A DNA stretch of 64,000 nt from Marthasterias glacialis (GCA_911728455.2 OU452228.1:7924129-7988128), one strand, 5' to 3'; shown: positions 1 to 15,200, counted from the stretch's first letter. Program-made: numbers and translations. The notes: generated by a model from the sequence alone, not told the origin.

Positions 1-3000
1 CTCGCCCGCATGCGCTGCAACAGCAACAATACTGGGGTGGTTATATGAAAGAAAACAGCACGATCGCAATCGAAGATGATGTAATGCATTTTCAAATCGC
101 TTAAAGTTAAAATGTACTCAGTATAAATGTCACTTAAAGTGAATTGATTAGCTGGAAATTATACACGGCAATATACATTTCGAGATGAACAAAACGTTGC
201 AATGGATAATGTTAGTGTTGTTAATAGCTCAATGTCTGAAAGTTGGTTAATTTGAACTGTAAGATTTCAGCTTAATTAAAATGAAGTAATTATGGAACTT
301 TTATAACAAAGTTCTGCGCAAAACGACTCAAGTGAATATCATTATTGGGGCAAGTTAACTTTTAGACAGTGGATCAGAGTAACGAATAAAACAGCTACTA
401 TTCTGAGTTTTCCTTAACACTGTTACAAAACAGTTACCGGATATCAGGAAGTGGTTGGGACAGGCTAAAAAAATATGTCCGGTTTGAGAAAAAAAAAACC
501 TCCCTCAACCTATCCACCAAAAGGCGCCTTTGCGATCAATACATCGTCATCATTTCTTTGTTTGGAACCATATCAAAAGTGCAAATGCTTTTCTACTCGC
601 CAAAGAGGAAAAAAACACATTTACAGTAAGTGCAAAGTTATTGCTGATCTATTTTCATGCTTTGTATTGCGTGACATGCATGAGGCATTTTTGTAGTCCA
701 CCGTTAAAAAAAAAGTTATGGTTTAGGTTGGTATCCAGCCCGTGCATCGTATAAACTTGAATACGTACCAACTAAGGATTGGTATGCTGGTGAGATGACA
801 GACGTTTACAGCTGCAATAAACCTGTACTTTGTCTGTCACAACACATTTATCTCTTAGGTATATGATCTCCTGGTAGTTTGTAAGCTAAACCATTTGAGA
901 GGGTGTGACTTTTAGATCGCATTTTGAACGTCTAGCGACTTCATTTGCCAAAGGGTAACATTGGCCCCGAAAGTATCACGTATTGTTAACGAGCCACAAC
1001 AAATCACTGTTACTAGAAGCGAGGGCCATTGGATGCATTCGGTTTTTACATTAGTTCCTTTAGACGCAATGGCAGGAAATTACGTCATTAACAATTTATC
1101 AAGATGTTGCTATACTCAAAACATTAAAAGAATAAAACCAAAAGCTGTTCAGAGCGACCACCTTTTCCAAAGACATGTCATCAAAAGGTAAAGGACTTCA
1201 CGAAGTTTCTTGTAGCCTAGGCTGTCGAACGGTGTATATACAAAACATCAAGATAAGAGCAGTGTTGATTTCATACACGGCATAGCCTTCAAAATATATA
1301 AACGTAACATCCTCTGGATATGACCATAGGGCTGGTGTAACAGCTCAAGTTGTATGGCCTCATGTTGAGCATAAACAAAAAGCACGAGCAACTGTCCCGC
1401 CAAAGAATTCAAGCCCTTTAAAAAGTTGCCACGTTTAAAATTTCCCTCCAACCTAAACATTTTTTTTTTTGCTGTGTGACAAGAGGCAGGATTTATATTG
1501 ACTGATCTTGAAAGACTCTATGGAGACAGCAGGTGTTCCTGGAGCTTGGAACACGAAACGCTCTGCTCTGGATATTGCGCTTACGGGTCAACCTTTTACA
1601 GTTAATGGTTCGGCACATTATTTTATATCAAGATATCAGTTCTCTGCCAAAGGTGTCTGGTGGGTTTTCCTCTACTTAAAGTCCCCGCGAACTGATCGAA
1701 AGAATTAATACACCAGTATACCATCCATTCCAGCAAGGTTTACGGGTAACACCATGCAATTAGTATCTGGTTGGAAGAAGTGTAGCTGATCTAATGACAG
1801 AACCATGCTGTATTCGAATATATCGACGTTTCGGACAGTTTTCTGAAGCTGTCTTCATTTAAGATGCATTTACCAAGTTGGTACCCTGTCACTGGATTTC
1901 AGGCATCACATGCAATGCCAACGATAGTTCCAGTTCAGTTGAAGAGAACCAAGACGGTTGAATCTTGATAATGTTCGTATGTAGGCTATAGACGTGCTTT
2001 TTTTTCTCGAGCCACATTTACGGAACTATTGGTTCCAACGTTTCCAACTTTCACTGAACCCATGTCGATGTTTTGCTCAGCCAAATTCGCTCTGTTTTGC
2101 TCCAACATCACTCTACACGTGGTAGGTCAACAGCGATCTATTATCAAATTATGAAGTCGTTTGTTATGCACTTAACTATTCCTTCCAAAGGGGTAATTGT
2201 ACAGAAACCAGGACTGCATTTTAAGTGAAGAAAACAAAACCACTGGATCGACTCGCTACCCAGGATTAGGAAACATCTGTTATCAACCGAAAATCACTCT
2301 GCAAAACAAAACATATCATAAAACCACTTCACCGTGTTGTTTTTGTTTTGTGAAACAAGGTGGCTCGTCAAATGTTAATGTAAAAGTACGTATGCCGAGA
2401 TGAATTACATCTTCAACGGCTAAAACACCATTCCATGCTCTTACATCGTCTTCAAGCGATACAATACCATGAAATAAACATTTGGATATTTGTATATTTC
2501 ACTTCCCTTTAAGAAGTAGCGTATACACTGGTATATGATAGGTCTTAATTCATGATATGTTTCACCGAAACTGTCCGATTTAAAGTGTAAAAATTTGTTT
2601 TTTACACTTACGTTGTAAGCGAAGACTTTTAGAGCAAGTAACTAAATCTGCCGACCTCTGCTTTGTGTTAACAAATGTTTGCAAGTTCACATTGTTCGCA
2701 TACTTGGATGTTTTGTTCAAAACAGCCACTTTATAATTCCTGTCACAGGAAAATGTTAATAAAACAACCCCCTTTTTTTGTAAAGCCACTGGATCAGGCA
2801 ACGGAATATAATTAAGATTATGCACTTACATCTATCAGGCAGAAACTGTATAGAAGTCACTTTTGTCTGGATTTATGCACAATAATTCTATCCGGTTAGT
2901 GAGAGGAATTTCAAATTAGCTTGGTCCAGGAATTGTTGAGTTTGTGGGAAATTAAAGGTTTATAGTGTTGTGTTAAACTGTCACATTATGCCGAAGTGGA

Positions 3001-6000
3001 GTAACTCATTCTTTCTGCATAACAGTGTTATTGGAGTGGGTGGGAAAACATGCGGCATGCAATTCCATTCGACTAATTTGCATACAGGTCACGTGCAAAC
3101 GAGACAAAGGTCATCTTTATAAGCAACCGTTTCCATGCATTTTAACAGCCACACATAACTCTGTAAAATTGACTGCTGTGTCACTCTGTTGTGTAAAATT
3201 CTGAAAAGAAAAACAAAACTACAAACGGGGAAAAAATACATTGTTGGGCATGCACTGTTGCCGTTTTGGGGGCTGAAAGGGCTAGTTGAGTACAGTTGCC
3301 TTAGGTGAAGTTTTATATTCGATTGGTGATGCATGGCGTGACGTTTGACTTCACTGGTGGAAATCAATACGCCGCTATTGTTAGCTGTGTTCAACTGCCT
3401 GTTGCAGACCAAGTATTGATATAATACATTGTGGTACCAGTGCTCACTCCCTGCTATTTACTTGTTGTCAGCATCGATTCAAAAGTACCTGAAGTCTTTC
3501 CTTCACCGAAGGCTGTCAAAACAAGATTAACAACGCCAAGACGTAAAGCAGGCCTCCAATCAAAATGGCCGACCATGGATCAAAAACACACTAGTTAGTC
3601 TGTGAATTAATACTCTGCAGGATACAAACAAACAAACACTAATAGAATATCTAAATCTGCATATATAAATTATGCATACAGAAATAATAGCATATATGCT
3701 TTTACAAAGGTGCTTGTTAGTTAGTTCCGGCATTGACCTCAACATTTGATTTTTCTACGCGCCAAAAATACACCATTGGTCATTAACAATGCACAGCACT
3801 CCACCTGACACGGGAGTAAAGGGTGACAATTTCAGAGCATAATGCCAAGAATTAAGTTGAGAAAAACAGCAGGAACCCGCTTTAAATGTGGGGCTAATGA
3901 GACGGGAAACAAAACAAGGTCCCGAGTGAGGAGGGAGACTTTGGCTCCAAGCAAGTCCACTTTTCGGTCTCTTTTGATCCGTCGCGAGGGGATAACATCC
4001 CGTACCCTTGCTATGTATTTCATTTCATATTTCAGAGCTCCCTGGGGATTCAGAGTCAATCACCAGTACTTAAGATATGGTTACAGTCTCCAAAACCGCG
4101 TAGGTGCATTGACTTTAGGAAAGGAGGGAGAGAAAAAAAAATTGATTCTTTTTGGATCATAAATGGAGATTTTGAATTCAATTTACACTCGTCTCAGAAT
4201 TCATTTGCTTCGGGAGAAAGTGCATGCAGTCAAACTCTGTAACATAAGCCTGGATGAATTAAGTAAATGAGGGGAATGTTGTTATTAAACAACAACCACC
4301 ATAAATTGGTAAAAATATGCTGTTTTTGTGTATCACCCCCTGCAAATAAATTTAGCCACTGAAATGTGTGTATCCCGAGGGCAGAAATGACTGTATTGGA
4401 AGGTTGTTTTCAAAGATACCCCAACCCTCTTGTAAGAGGTGACGGAGCGTGACCATACCGAATTCCTTGTTGTACCTTTCCCACTCCCATCCAACTCAAC
4501 ATATGTATATATGCATTCTTTACAAGCACAGTGTTCTATTATTATTCTCTTTCCCAATTACGGTTGAATTCCTGTAGATCCTATACCTCCATTTAGAGTG
4601 AATGTGGGCCAACTGGTTCAGCGTCGACCAGTGATAAAACGCTCAGGAAAAAAAGTAGGGTCTGTGGCTCATTGTGTCTGCTTCAACTTCTTCAATTCTT
4701 TAAAAAAAAAGCTTTTAGGCATGTGTCATATCGTATCTTTTGTTGTACACTGAATGGGTTTTGATTGTATTTTGCCTTGAAAAAAAAATAAAGTTAGTCT
4801 GGAGCAAAGGGGTGGGGGGGGGGGGGCTTTGGTGGCACTCGCAACTTTCCAGACTGAAAAACGGAATGATATATATCGCTGACGATCCAATCTGACGTAC
4901 CGACTCAATTATATCTCAACGGCGGGACAAACCCAAAAGCAAACATTTGAGCGTGTTTTTTCAAACATATCTTTCAGGAAACACTGTACACAGTACAAGA
5001 ACACGGATGTAACCGCTGATTAGTTTGTTCGGAGGCTACAGTTTTAATTCTGACATCCCCCTTGTATGACTATAAAAAGCTCATCCAAATATACACAGAT
5101 ACAATAAGGTCAAATATTGAAGGATAGAAAATCGTACAGTTGATAATGGTGTCAACAGTTTGAAGTACAAAACGAAAAGGGGCAGAACGAAAGAGTGACT
5201 CGATCTCAGAGGTCCAGCAACTTGGATCTACCCCCCTACCCATACAAATCGAGCAGTAAACATAAATTTGACAATGTATTCTTTGAAAAGTCACCCGATC
5301 CACGCTTGAATCTGAATCTATTTCCATTTTCTTTCCCCCCAAGCAGCTGTCAGAATCTATTTTTCCGAGGATGACTTCCAAACCTCAAACCAACCTTGGC
5401 TGTTTGGATTTATTGCACCTTGATGGCCGTGTTAACTATCGGAATTATTCCCTTTGCAAGTTTCGCTCCTGGCCAAATATGGAAAGTTTGATGTACTTCA
5501 CCTGTTCCGGTTTCCATCCTATTTTCTTGAACAATAAATTGTCCTATTTAAAAAAGTACCGTTGAGTTTACGTTTGAAAAGCCTTACTTGTGAAGACCTG
5601 AAGCATAAAACAACGAGTTAATGAAAATGACATTTTTGAAAATGAAGTTGAAAGAGCGTTTTAATTTGTACTGAAATATGACTAAATTACAATAAATTAA
5701 AACATGTGGGTCGTCACTGGTTCCCACGAAACTACTGTTGAAATGGTAAGTGCATGCAAAGCAAATTTAACATCAGTTAAAATCTGAAGTCCATACTGAA
5801 CTCAGTTTTTAAATGAAACCTTAGAACGCGGGAGCACAACTTAAACATTTTCAGTTTTCTGGCTGATTCTCGTTTGTCTTTAATCCACGGCATTGGTTGA
5901 TATCTGCGGTGCCTTTTCATGAAAATAAAAAGATAAAAATGCAACAACAAACCTAGCCCTTTTTAGAAAAATATGCAGTTGATCGTGTCAATGTCGCTCG

Positions 6001-9000
6001 AAACCTTCACATATTGCTAAGCTTTATCAAAATGGTTTCAAATTTAAGATACATTCTGACCCAGTTTTCAGATAGCTTTCAAACTAGGTCGCTACATGCG
6101 ACCTTGGTTTTAGAAATTTGTTTTTGTTTGTGTGTGTGTGTTTTTTTCTTTCATTTCAAAGAATGCGTCATCAATTCGGCAACAATTCTATGTAGAGTAA
6201 TGTCTCAATGTCATACGGGATCTCCATCCATGTTTGGCTTTCTCAAGATGAGGGCAAGACCACCTACGGTGATCCCAACACGGACTCGAAGGGTAACTGG
6301 AGTGTTATCCATATACACTCTACCGTATCGATAGGTCCACCCACGGGACCCGTATAGTGGCCGGCTTGTCACTCCTTGCCCGTTGGCTGGGAGTGGATGA
6401 TCGGCGGGGCTCAGTGGGGATTGATAGGTGAGACGGGAAGTAAAGTCTTGAAATTCCCGTGTCTTCGAGTCTCTGGGTGATGAGGAATCTTTGAAACAGT
6501 CTCAAACCTAATGCGACCCCGTTTGACCTTATACCCAGGTGCCATTGACCTATCCAATGTGCTTCTTTTTTGTTTCAATCGATCGGAATTAGGCAGGAAC
6601 TAGTCGGCCAACTGAAAAAAAAACCACATTATACACCACGTGGTGATGGTACTATTTGTATATAAATGTAAATTATTCTGGTTTTGTGTATTGTAGAATC
6701 AGGGCACAGTATTCGTATTTTACTCTTTTCATTGAGAAATAAAGGATAACTTCCGCTCTTATCGCATGATTTTCAATAGAACAATTAATTTTAACCGCAT
6801 TTTGCCTGTAGGCGTAAACTTATTGGGGGCTGTTTAATTTTTTTTTTTTATATTTTCTATTTATTTTTCTTTCTTGTAGCAAATTGAAAAGCAATTTCAC
6901 TTGTGAATACGTAACCTATGGATGAGTTGGTGACACAATTTGACCGGCTGTGGGATGTGCTCTGTCAGTTTGCCTAAAGCGTTTAGAAACAGATATTTTG
7001 CTAAAATTTAGTCAATGGCTAGTGTTGAAAGAAACACGGGAAGAGTCCTTCAATACAAAGGGTAGGTATACCCTGAAAAGGTCTTATAAGTTGCCTTGAA
7101 CTTCGATTGAGTGACTTGCAAACCAGATGTACAACATGCCGTACAAAGTGTATTGTGTAGACCCCTGGCATGGGGGGTGGGAGGCGGGGGCTACAAACTC
7201 ATCCCATTTGAATACAACGTCCTCATCCCTTGGGTGTACAACATTTTATATTTTGGCTTTTTGATTCCAAACATCAGAAAGAAAAAAACAACAACATTAT
7301 ACTGCGGTCGACCAAGTATTTCGTCCAAAACCCACATCAAACGATCCAGGCATGCGTTGAACTAGCTCCGGGCAAAACCCTGCAAAATAACCATATTTTA
7401 CCCCCATTAGATAAATGGCAACAACATGAAAGTGAGGGTTACTCGTTTTTATTCAAGGAGACTCGTTTGTGTTTTTGAGAAAGAAATAAAAAATAGGGTG
7501 AATACAAGATGAATAGCTGGTTATCTCAATTAAACTTGCTGGATAAACGTTCAACTTGCATCATCTCATTCGAGTAATTGAACGTTTCAGGATTTGTGAC
7601 AGCATTTACCAGAAGGGATTTATGCATTTTTAGGTGAAAGAAAGGTAATAAATCTAGCTCAAGATTACAAAGAGCACACTGACTTAACAGATTTACCCAA
7701 AAAGCGACACCCTTTAGTTATCTATATACACCATAGTAACCAGTTTTGGCTGGAAGGATTTACAAAATCTCTTCGCTTGTTGTGAAAGAACTGAACTAAA
7801 GTTTGATCAACTCAAATATGATTTTTTTTCCCCGATCGTTACCAGGATGCTGAAATACAATTATATCTTTTCCAACTGACTATCATGCACATAAACTACA
7901 TAAGTTGCAATACATTGTCTCCGTTTGGCAATATACTTTTGTCAAAACATATCCACCTGTACAAATCTATCGGCATAAATAGGTTTCAATAATAAAAAAA
8001 AAAACATTGCCAAGGTTCATGGAGTTATTAGGGGTAGAAATGCAATGGAAAAGGCAGGACATGTCAAAACGGGTTGAAGTCTCAATCGGTCTGACACGTT
8101 CTTCATTGTAAAAAAAACTGCCCTGGGTGTGTCTGCTTCTTTATTGGTTGCTTCACTGGTCACGTGGAACAGTATCCCATTTGGCCTAGTTAATTTTTCA
8201 GAAAGGGTCTTTATACCAACTTCAAAATTGAAATTCGCCTTGGTGACGTAACAGAGGGTCTAAACACTGCTTGAATGGATATGCAAACTCTAGTTAAATA
8301 AAAGTTTCCATTTAACCCCACCCTCTTAAATGATTTCGTCTGAAACACGAGCGTTTATAACTAAACCGCATAACAGAAAACAACAATAATGACAAAACCA
8401 GCCACTTCCTGCCAAAACTCGAAAATGGGTTTGCTTATATGAAATAGATGAGAATATGTTTTTTTTTAAAAGTATTAACACCGAATTTAGGCCTTTAAGA
8501 TAAGCGTTTATCAACACACGGAATGTTTGACATCACGTTACGTTGATATCGAGGGTGATATTTCGACTGACTTCAATTTTATGCCATTTCACTATTTCTG
8601 AGAAGTGACAGATTTTGTGGGGTGTAACAAAATGTCGAGAGAAGTCCATTCGACATATCTTTATGTTCAAGTCTCAGCTCAAATTGAAAGCTTACTCTCA
8701 AAAAGTTTGAGAATCTAATCGATTTAAACTATAGGGACAAATCATGTTTTTTTTTACAGGTTATCCCTAGTTTTGATTAGAGTGAATTTCAATCTAAAAC
8801 TTTAAGGGAGTATCCTGTATTACAAATAAATGTCTGTTCGTGTAAAGATTTACATCTAGATTTTGATATAAGCACTACCAATGAAAAGAAAAGAATTTCA
8901 CAATATTTTAAACCAACGATATTTTGGGCAATAAATCTTGCTATTCAACAATCTTCATGAAGACACAATTGTGCAATAGGCGTATAAGCAATAGCGCTTT

Positions 9001-10956
9001 TGTACGCATGAATACAACCATAATGGACGTCAAGTCGTATAAATTGTGAATTAAGTCAGTACAAATGTAAAAATCTTACTCAGACCTGAATAACAATGCC
9101 CAGTTTTCTTCCACTATAAATTATAGTTTGAATCAAAACACAATAAAGAGGGCATAACCTTTGAAGAGCGAGAATGTCATTCCTAAGTATACACTTGAGA
9201 ATGAACGAACCGGGTATTCCCAGAGCCACAACCTCCACCAAGAAGATGTTATTGTTTACCTGAAAAATAGAAACCAAAACAAATTATAGTGTTTCAAATA
9301 ACTTAGATTTGGCCCATTAGTGGGACGGTATAAACGCTCATGATACCAGTATGTATTGCATAAATATAATCAAGGGAGATTACTTAACAGATGCTTTTTA
9401 AGCCGACAATCCTAATCTGGTTTGCTTGTATTTTGGGGATTAAGTTTACTCAAAGACAACACTAGGACATGGTAACAATGTTTTTGCGAAAATCTGATCA
9501 TTTGCTGTTTAAAAACTGATGAAGCTGAGAAATCTAATCTTTGTCAAACTAAAGTAAAAGCGACTCTTGATTATCGATTCCAAAGAATTGTTGAATATAC
9601 CATTTGTAATACTTTATAATTGTTTAGCAATTAATATATTATTGTTAGGCATGATATTTTGTTGGTGTTTTAGGGAATATATCCAAATATACTAGATAGT
9701 TCAGCGAGCTGGTATAGACTATACTAGTCTACTGTCCTTGTTATAACCACGTCAAGGGTATTTAGTTAGTACCACAATGCAAGGACCTTCGCATTACATA
9801 TACTGTTGAGATTCGCAACTGCTATGAAGGACTAGAAAAGAGGAAATTATTCGTTACTTACTGACAAATTTAACAAGGACAAATACTTCCCGAGGAACCA
9901 GTCTCTTTGGAGCCTTGACCGAGGGTAGAGAACTACATATCAGTACCCACTGCAGGAGCCCTCCAGCTGACCCCTTTTGTTCGCCTCTACCTAGATTGAT
10001 ACTCCCAGCCTACTTTTGTTCTCTTTTTACAAAACCTGTCACGGCAGTAAAATGTATAGGTTGCTTAATAGGTCAGTGTTAATGCAAGATATTCTACATC
10101 AGAGTTATCCTTTCCAATCATTGTCTGCTCGATAAAGGACACACTGTGAATAACTGAAGTAATTTAACTTTCCTGGAGAGGCGGAGAGTACTTGGTCAAT
10201 GTCAAAGACGAATATGTTTTGGAAATTTCAAATGGAGCCAATAATATCACACTGAACTAGAGGCCCGTTCGGACGGAACAAAGGCAGATGACGAACTTAT
10301 TATAAATAGCTTAGAATTAAATCAGGAAAAAGGTGATGTACATGTAGGTGGCTTAGCTGTCACAACGATTACGGTCACATTGACATGCAAGATCCCCATG
10401 GACTTTCTTCTTTCTCAATCGCTTAATTAAATACCTTCCATTTATTCTTTCCATTGCCCCAATTGCGAGTTGACTTCCAGTGTTGGAATGTGTAGAAGTG
10501 CAATGAAATTCATAAACTCTGCAGAAAGGTGCGGAGCTAACAGTGCTGTATCATGCTCCTCAGCTCAATCTCAATCGATTGATTTAACCATAAGAAATCA
10601 TTCATATTGTTTGTGTAATGTTGGGTTTCATAGTGTACCCTTTTTCTTTCAATTTGTATAGAATTTACTTACTATTTACCTTGTGACCGGCGTAAATATC
10701 AACCGATCAAATCATGATTTTGTACCATTTATCCAATGAAACTTTTGATAATAATAAACGTAGTTAAAGCAATGTGATTAATTACTAACGGTTCATTTAC
10801 GGCATTGTAACATTAAGTATAAATGACTTCCAATTGTACTTCTTTGAAGTAGAATATGAAGGATTGAGCAACCTTTGTATTGGTATGTTAGCGCATTGTC
10901 TCGCAGAATGGGTGCCGAAAAATGGCAAAGTGCCTCCCACCAATGAATGCATATTC
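1..10956. other. No gene recognised; flank or intron 1 of VEGF-like gene 1
   Basis: I found no exon I can support. The open frames here are short, lack domain-like composition and do not show paired splice borders with a compatible reading frame. The missing signal-peptide exon of VEGF-like gene 1 should lie here or further upstream, but no plus-strand frame combines an ATG, a hydrophobic stretch and a phase-0 donor. Visible simple sequence includes a G run at about 4811-4827 and several A/T runs. A hairpin plus GAAACGTCG module lies on the minus strand at 1822-1858 and is listed separately. Confidence 0.5.
1822..1858 (-). repeat. Hairpin + GAAACGTCG module, copy A
   Basis: On the minus strand the order is TGAA, a GACAG/CTGTC hairpin, then CGAAACGTCGATA. 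The same order (TGAA/TGATGA, hairpin, CGAAACGTCG) occurs at 34094-34132 (minus) and 57498-57536 (plus). It resembles the hammerhead-like ends described for Penelope-like retroelements, but the base pair next to the core is not formed, so I do not call it a ribozyme. Confidence 0.4.
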
Positions 10957-11201
10957 ACTCTCTAAATGTAAAAGAGTGAACATTTCATTCTTTCGCCCGA
11001 GTGGTATAATTTTTTGGCTCTTTTAAGAGTGAAACTCACTGTGCATCACCCTTTTTTTAGTGAAATTTGAGCGAACTTCACTCTTATTTGAGTTGAAAAT
11101 ACCCGTCTTTCACACTAAAAAGACTTGTCCGCCATATGGCTCTTTGCAAGAGTGGTATGGCGGACAAAACGAGTGGTTGTTCACTCTTACATTTACAGAG
11201 T
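10957..11201. mobile_element. Foldback MITE, copy 1 of a 245-bp family
   Basis: The ends are inverted: the left begins ACTCTCTAAATGTAAAAGAG, and the right, read on the other strand, begins ACTCTGTAAATGTAAGAGTG. Inside is a perfect 12-bp inverted repeat (TTGTCCGCCATA / TATGGCGGACAA) around AAGAG-type stems. A second copy with the same layout is at 54646-54890. There is no coding capacity, so it is non-autonomous. No target-site duplication is obvious. Confidence 0.8.
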
Positions 11202-12093
11202 AAAGGTCTGCAATTTGGCGAATCTCGTTGGAAACACACGCCACGGACGACAACTTCAATTGACTTCACAGTCATTGGGAAGTAGTTTCAACTTCAAAAT
11301 AGTAAAACAATGTTTGGAAAATCGGTACGTCTTTATATTTTTTACAGGTCTGTTTAACGACGATGCCGAAAAGTGGCAGATAACCAACTCATTGTGAAGT
11401 TCAATCTAAATAGACCAAACTTGTCCGAGACAAAGTCGGTCAATTGCTGTATTGCTGGTCAAACTGTACAACTGTGCGTCGCAGTCCTGCAAACGTTCCA
11501 ACCTCATAAAGTTATACAATCTCAAAGAATTCACCAAACCAGTCTTTCATAATATGTTGACGGTCTTTTGTCGTTGCTGGCCAAAGACCAAATCGTGGAA
11601 AATTCGTGTATAACTTGCGCAAAGCTTTTCGGACGCAAAAATTACGTAGGATGTAAAGTTTGGTCAGCCGAACATTGACACGAAGTCGTGAGAAACTAGT
11701 TCAAGCCTTTGCGGCCCGTGCCTTTAGGAACTTAGGTTAAAGGAAGACAGGCACCTCGGAAGCAGTTATAAGTGACTGCTGTTTCTTGCATGACTTAAGA
11801 TGGGAAATGATGCATAGAGGGCTTGTCTAGGGCCTAATTCCGGGGTATGTGGGACACTCTACTGTCGGCCTAACATAAAGAAGAAGATGACCAAATAAGT
11901 CATCCTAAAATGGTCCTACATTATCTTAAACATAGTTCTACTGTCACGATGTAATGGACATTTCGACTGAATCATAAATTCAGTTTAATTAAACAAGGGT
12001 GTCACTGCATGGTGAGGCTAACAGATGTCCTCAAACAAACTCATCGTTCACAGTAAATCAAAAATTACCACATTTTTTTATTCTCGTTTCCAG

Positions 12094-12238
12094 TCAACGC
12101 AAACATCAGATGGAACAACGTTGCCCGTCAACACAGTGGAAGATTACTTACAGAAAAATTTCCCGAACAGATCTGGGGTGGATGGTGAAAGCTCCGTTAA
12201 CAACAGAGTCAGGCTCGGCAGAGCAGGGAAATTGAAAC
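12094..12238 (+). CDS. VEGF-like gene 1, exon 2 (N-terminal propeptide)
   Basis: The acceptor TTTCCAG precedes TCAACG; the donor is C|GTAAGA. The frame encodes STQTSDGTTLP through GRAGKLKR, a hydrophilic segment with a basic end that could be a processing site. Its start phase (0) and end phase (1) match exon 2 of gene 2. The protein sequence is not conserved enough to be recognised alone; the call rests on splice sites, phase and position. Confidence 0.68.
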
Positions 12239-15200
12239 GTAAGAAACTTCACTTCTTTCTTTTTTTAGTTATTTCGGTAGATTTGTAACTCCTGAGCAAC
12301 CATTAAATGTATGAAATTACAGTATTATGTATAAAATTAAGTGTTTTTTTTCTGCCTATGATGAATCCGACAGTTTTTGTAAGCGGTTGTTTTGTTGTTG
12401 CTTGCATTGCATACCTCCAGTCGGAAAAGGTGAAAAGGGTAAATTTACAAACTAACAAAGGGACGCCGATTTCAATGTGAAATATCAGTTCTATTCTTGA
12501 TCAGAGGTAAGCTGGAGATCTGGGTAGGGTTCAGTGCTTTTTTTCAGCTGCGTCACGGGGCCCAGTGAAAAGGTTTTATTAATAATACGTGGTTAATACT
12601 TCCAACCATTTTAGAGAACATAAAAAAAATGCCTTCTGATACCGACATTCCATACTTGATACATTGATTGTGTACGGCAATAAATTCTCGTCACTCTGGC
12701 GAGGTTTGTTAAAGGTATTGACTCGATTATTAAATTTTAAGAACCAAATTGTGGAGAGTTCATAATCTTACATGATATAAAGCTGATGATATCATCAATC
12801 TATTTATGAGTTATCGTTTGCTTGGGGCCCTGCCATCTTGAAGAAAGGTAGAAAATTCCAGTAATTCAGAGGGATTGCTTGAAAAGAAGCCTTTTCTCTC
12901 ATTCTCTATTTACACCAAGATTGATTGTAAAGTTGATTTCTTATGAAATATGCAGCTTAACAGACTAGCCCCAACCCAAACTACTGTAGTCTTGCTTTAG
13001 TGGCCGGTACCGTTTTCGTATACGCAATGAAACCGTTAAAATTCATGTTGTGTTTAACATTAGCACTGGTATTATTTTTCATCCGTAATTGACATTTAGC
13101 AAAAAGAATCCTCAGAGATTTCAAAACCGTGTTCATTCCCCTAAAGCCAATCTAAGATGTCCAACTCCAGGGAGATGGAATCTTTTGAGATTTCCGTGTA
13201 ACAGCCTGTCAAGAATCGGGCACTTATAATGTGATACAATTCGACATATACGTCTACTGACGATAGCAAAGATATCTACACCGTGCCCATCGCTCTTCGA
13301 GCCCTTGTTTACTTTGGGGGAAGCAATGGAAGTATGCTGGGTCACCGCCCTCAAATATGTAGATGCCTGGATGGTCTGACAAGACATGTGGATCTGCCAA
13401 CTTTAAAGCATGATATGTGGAAGGGAATATATTTCTAATCCCAGAACGGCAATAAATGAATTACCGTAGGCATAACCCCTTCGATTAAAGACCACTGCTA
13501 TCTATAACAGTCGTACCAACGCTGCAAAACACTCATGTGGGTTTTGCGGTGAGAGGTACAATATCAAAGGCTCATGTTGGTACGTTCGCGCGTGCGTGTC
13601 GTTGTTTGACGGTAATTATTCAATATCGAATTGTGCTAAATGCCAGAGACCAAGCCATATAATCTCCCAAAACCGAGCTCTCAAACAATACCTGTAGATG
13701 ATCTGACTATAATATGTGACGAAGATTGACGGAATAAGATCACTGAACCCCCTTAATAGAAAATAACACGAGATGATTTCTTATGCCACCAACGACTAAA
13801 AGTTAAGGTTTTGAGTGTCGAAAAGGGACATGGAAACAGGTGATGGCAACAGCTGTTTGACTGTGGTGAAACAAGGCACCATTACTACTTGACGTGTGGA
13901 CTTAACCTCAAGTAATCCAGAAATAGCATCACGTCGAAAGCACCCCTCATCTTGAAATGCTCGATAACCCACAGGGGTTTCCCCTACATGTTACATCATT
14001 TCATATAACATGGAGTAGAGGCGGGAAATGGCTCTTGCCATAACTGATTGGATACTTCAACGATGACAAATTAATACCAGACTGGAGTAGATGAGTTGCT
14101 CCCGCAGGATTACTACTTCTTGAGATGGACATAATACTCTTGACATGTTCTATGCATTATATTGGACAAGACGGACGTGTTAAACATTGCAACTAATTTG
14201 AAAGTGGTGTGTAGTTGTGAACTATCTCTCCCTCTGCAGCCAGGGAGTTACAACAGGTATTAACTCCAAAGCACTGACATACTGTAAACCAGGCTGTAGA
14301 ACCCAGAAAAGTGTAATTCAGTTCTAACACAAGCCTCTTCATACATTATTTTGATTGACGTTATAAAGATGCGCAGTCTCTATGGACTTACGAAGGAACA
14401 GCCTACAACTTATACTTGAGCAGGGATCGGGAACCAACGTCTATTTATATAGAAGATCTTTCATGACTCACTGGGTGATGAAATATTAGTCATTTCGTAC
14501 TGAGATTCGCTCACTTCTTGAAGGATGATTTTCAGGGTTGTTTCGTTCAGCATGATTAATACATTTTCTGTAATCGCTGGCTGTTATGTGTTTCCCCCAA
14601 TTCAAGTTCAATCGTAAATCCCGCAAAGGTCATTCAAACATTGTAAGAATGAGAAGAAATATGTAAAGACCCTAACATTAAAAGATGCAGAGTTTTTTTT
14701 TGGAAAACACCTTAATTAAAGGCACTGGGTATTCGAATTTCTTTTTTCTTTTTTTCTTTCCCCAATATGGAATCGTTCACCGGCCGGTGATGATTTTCAG
14801 ATTGGTCATTCATTTCACATAGTGCATACGTTTACCGATCTCCCTCAAACGTGCTTGGAAATGTCTTTTAAGGTAATAAATTGACCTTAAAGTAATTTAG
14901 AACGGAGCAAACTGTCAGTTACTGGATTTTTTTGGCTGACACTGATTAATTTTGCCAAGTAATGAAACACTTGAAAATAAACATGGTTCTCGTTTTCTTC
15001 TCGTGCCGTGATTCTTCCGTAAAACATTACGTGCAAATACTATTTGACATGTTTTTCTTTGCTAAAAATGGGGGGTATTTTAGGAACAAAATTGGAACGG
15101 GCCTGCACTCGTTCTACAAACATTTCCACGTGTAAACATGTACACCCTCTTATATTTGCGCACTGACTTAACTTAAGGATTCTGTGCTTTTTTGTTGTTG

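Noticed and set aside
9080..9277. Minus-strand frame preceded by a fair acceptor (TATTTTTCAG)
   Set aside because: No recognisable domain, no clear donor, and the upstream partner exon could not be joined in frame without stops.
13133..13387. Minus-strand 84-codon frame that might be a retroelement remnant
   Set aside because: No conserved reverse transcriptase, integrase or protease motif could be seen.
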